Positions 6,174 through 6,597 of a DNA stretch of 6,597 nucleotides are shown in pieces (position 1 is the stretch's first letter; each line of letters opens with the position of its first letter). The DNA lies in the NCBI GenBank assembly GCA_902780365.1, contig CACZFE010000101.1, positions 1 to 6,597 on the forward strand. Direction: 5' to 3'. The notes below the pieces were generated by a model. The model searched no databases. It saw only the letters and a program-made list of their open reading frames with translations, and was not told the DNA's origin. The stretch is from an uncultured Spirochaetales bacterium (GTDB taxonomy: Bacteria > UBP6 > UBA1177). The position numbers and the translations under genes were made by a program.

Positions 6174-6597
6174 TTATTCTATCCGAAATATGATTGTATC
6201 TTCGTCTGGACGTTCTACTGTAGGCATCTTTCGTAAAGAAAGGATTTCGCCTAACTCACTATTTTTTAAGTTTGGAGATTTACTCATCTTTTCACAAAGT
6301 CTTTTTACATGCTGGTCTGAGAAATTTTGAGCATCTTCTCTCAACATTAGAGCACTGATACCTATTCTATGATATATATATTCTATTATTTCGTCATCGT
6401 ATTGATCAAATTCCATATTTAAAAAACCACCATCTACATCAATTTTCCTCCCATAACACCAATGAGGCTCACAGTCAGAAAGTATTCCCCATATAATCAT
6501 ATTGGGTAACTTACAATACATGACCCGATCTCCAGTATCACTGCAAAAGATATTACTATCAAAACATCTTCTTATGTAAAAATCAATTTCGAAATCT
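6174..6597 (-). CDS. Hypothetical protein, partial (start beyond right edge)
   Basis: The reverse strand is open from the right edge (6597) to a TAA at 6174-6176, giving about 140 C-terminal residues. It reads plausibly as a protein: DFEIDFYIRRCFD at the visible beginning, then MIIWGILSDCEPHWCYGRK, FDQYDDEIIEYIYHRIGIS, and the tail PTVERPDEDTIIFRIE. An ATG at 6521 is internal to the open frame and has no evident ribosome binding site, so the true start is probably outside the window. The family is not recognised; small acidic accessory proteins of immunity type often look like this, but no motif proves it. It is convergent with the 162-aa gene and lies in more AT-rich DNA than the core, suggesting a different origin. 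The 132 bp between the two genes is about 30% GC and holds nothing recognisable besides the T-run. Confidence 0.6.
   Translation of the reverse strand, partial: DFEIDFYIRRCFDSNIFCSDTGDRVMYCKLPNMIIWGILSDCEPHWCYGRKIDVDGGFLNMEFDQYDDEIIEYIYHRIGISALMLREDAQNFSDQHVKRLCEKMSKSPNLKNSELGEILSLRKMPTVERPDEDTIIFRIE

Noticed and set aside
5977..6330. Plus-strand frame of 117 codons after the 162-aa gene
   Set aside because: Overlaps the 162-aa gene out of frame and is antisense to the better minus-strand frame ending at 6174.

Overview
The window looks like an accessory chromosomal region of an anaerobic, possibly gut-associated bacterium. A moderate-GC core (roughly 45%) is joined to DNA of different character at the left and probably at the right. 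The mix of a DUF4143-type ATPase fragment, a RelE-like toxin, a radical SAM enzyme and a short-period CGATAT repeat would fit Lentisphaerota, Spirochaetota or a related group. No gene in the window fixes the taxonomy, so this is a weak guess.

Left part (1-790): two minus-strand open segments of unrecognised proteins (1-220, cut by the window edge, and 266 to about 391) meet the 3' third of a plus-strand AAA/DUF4143 ATPase gene head-on. The ATPase homology begins abruptly near 392, so about 380-395 is read as a recombination or insertion scar that removed the front of the ATPase and probably the front of the minus-strand gene.

Middle left (791-1424): a good sigma-70-type promoter (856-883) faces a roughly 190-nt non-coding stretch. 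That stretch folds on paper into several hairpins closed by one long-range stem and ends in a T-run, so it is a candidate structured RNA. It is followed by a 78-aa RelE/ParE-like toxin with a clear ribosome binding site but no neighbouring protein antitoxin, then by a textbook intrinsic terminator.

Core (1450-5071): two consecutive plus-strand genes, a 430-aa radical SAM protein with a degenerate B12-binding-like N-terminal domain and a 757-aa soluble helical protein of unknown function with a HEAT-like C-terminus. They are 55 nt apart, with a strong GC hairpin between them, and are likely co-transcribed. This pair is the best candidate for an undescribed system; a radical SAM enzyme acting with or on the large helical partner is inference.

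Right part (5072-6597): a 481-bp gap opens with an 8-bp tandem repeat inside an inverted repeat. It leads to a 162-aa protein of unknown function with a coiled-coil tail, then a weak terminator. Base composition then falls to about 30% GC, and a minus-strand gene of unknown function runs off the right edge.
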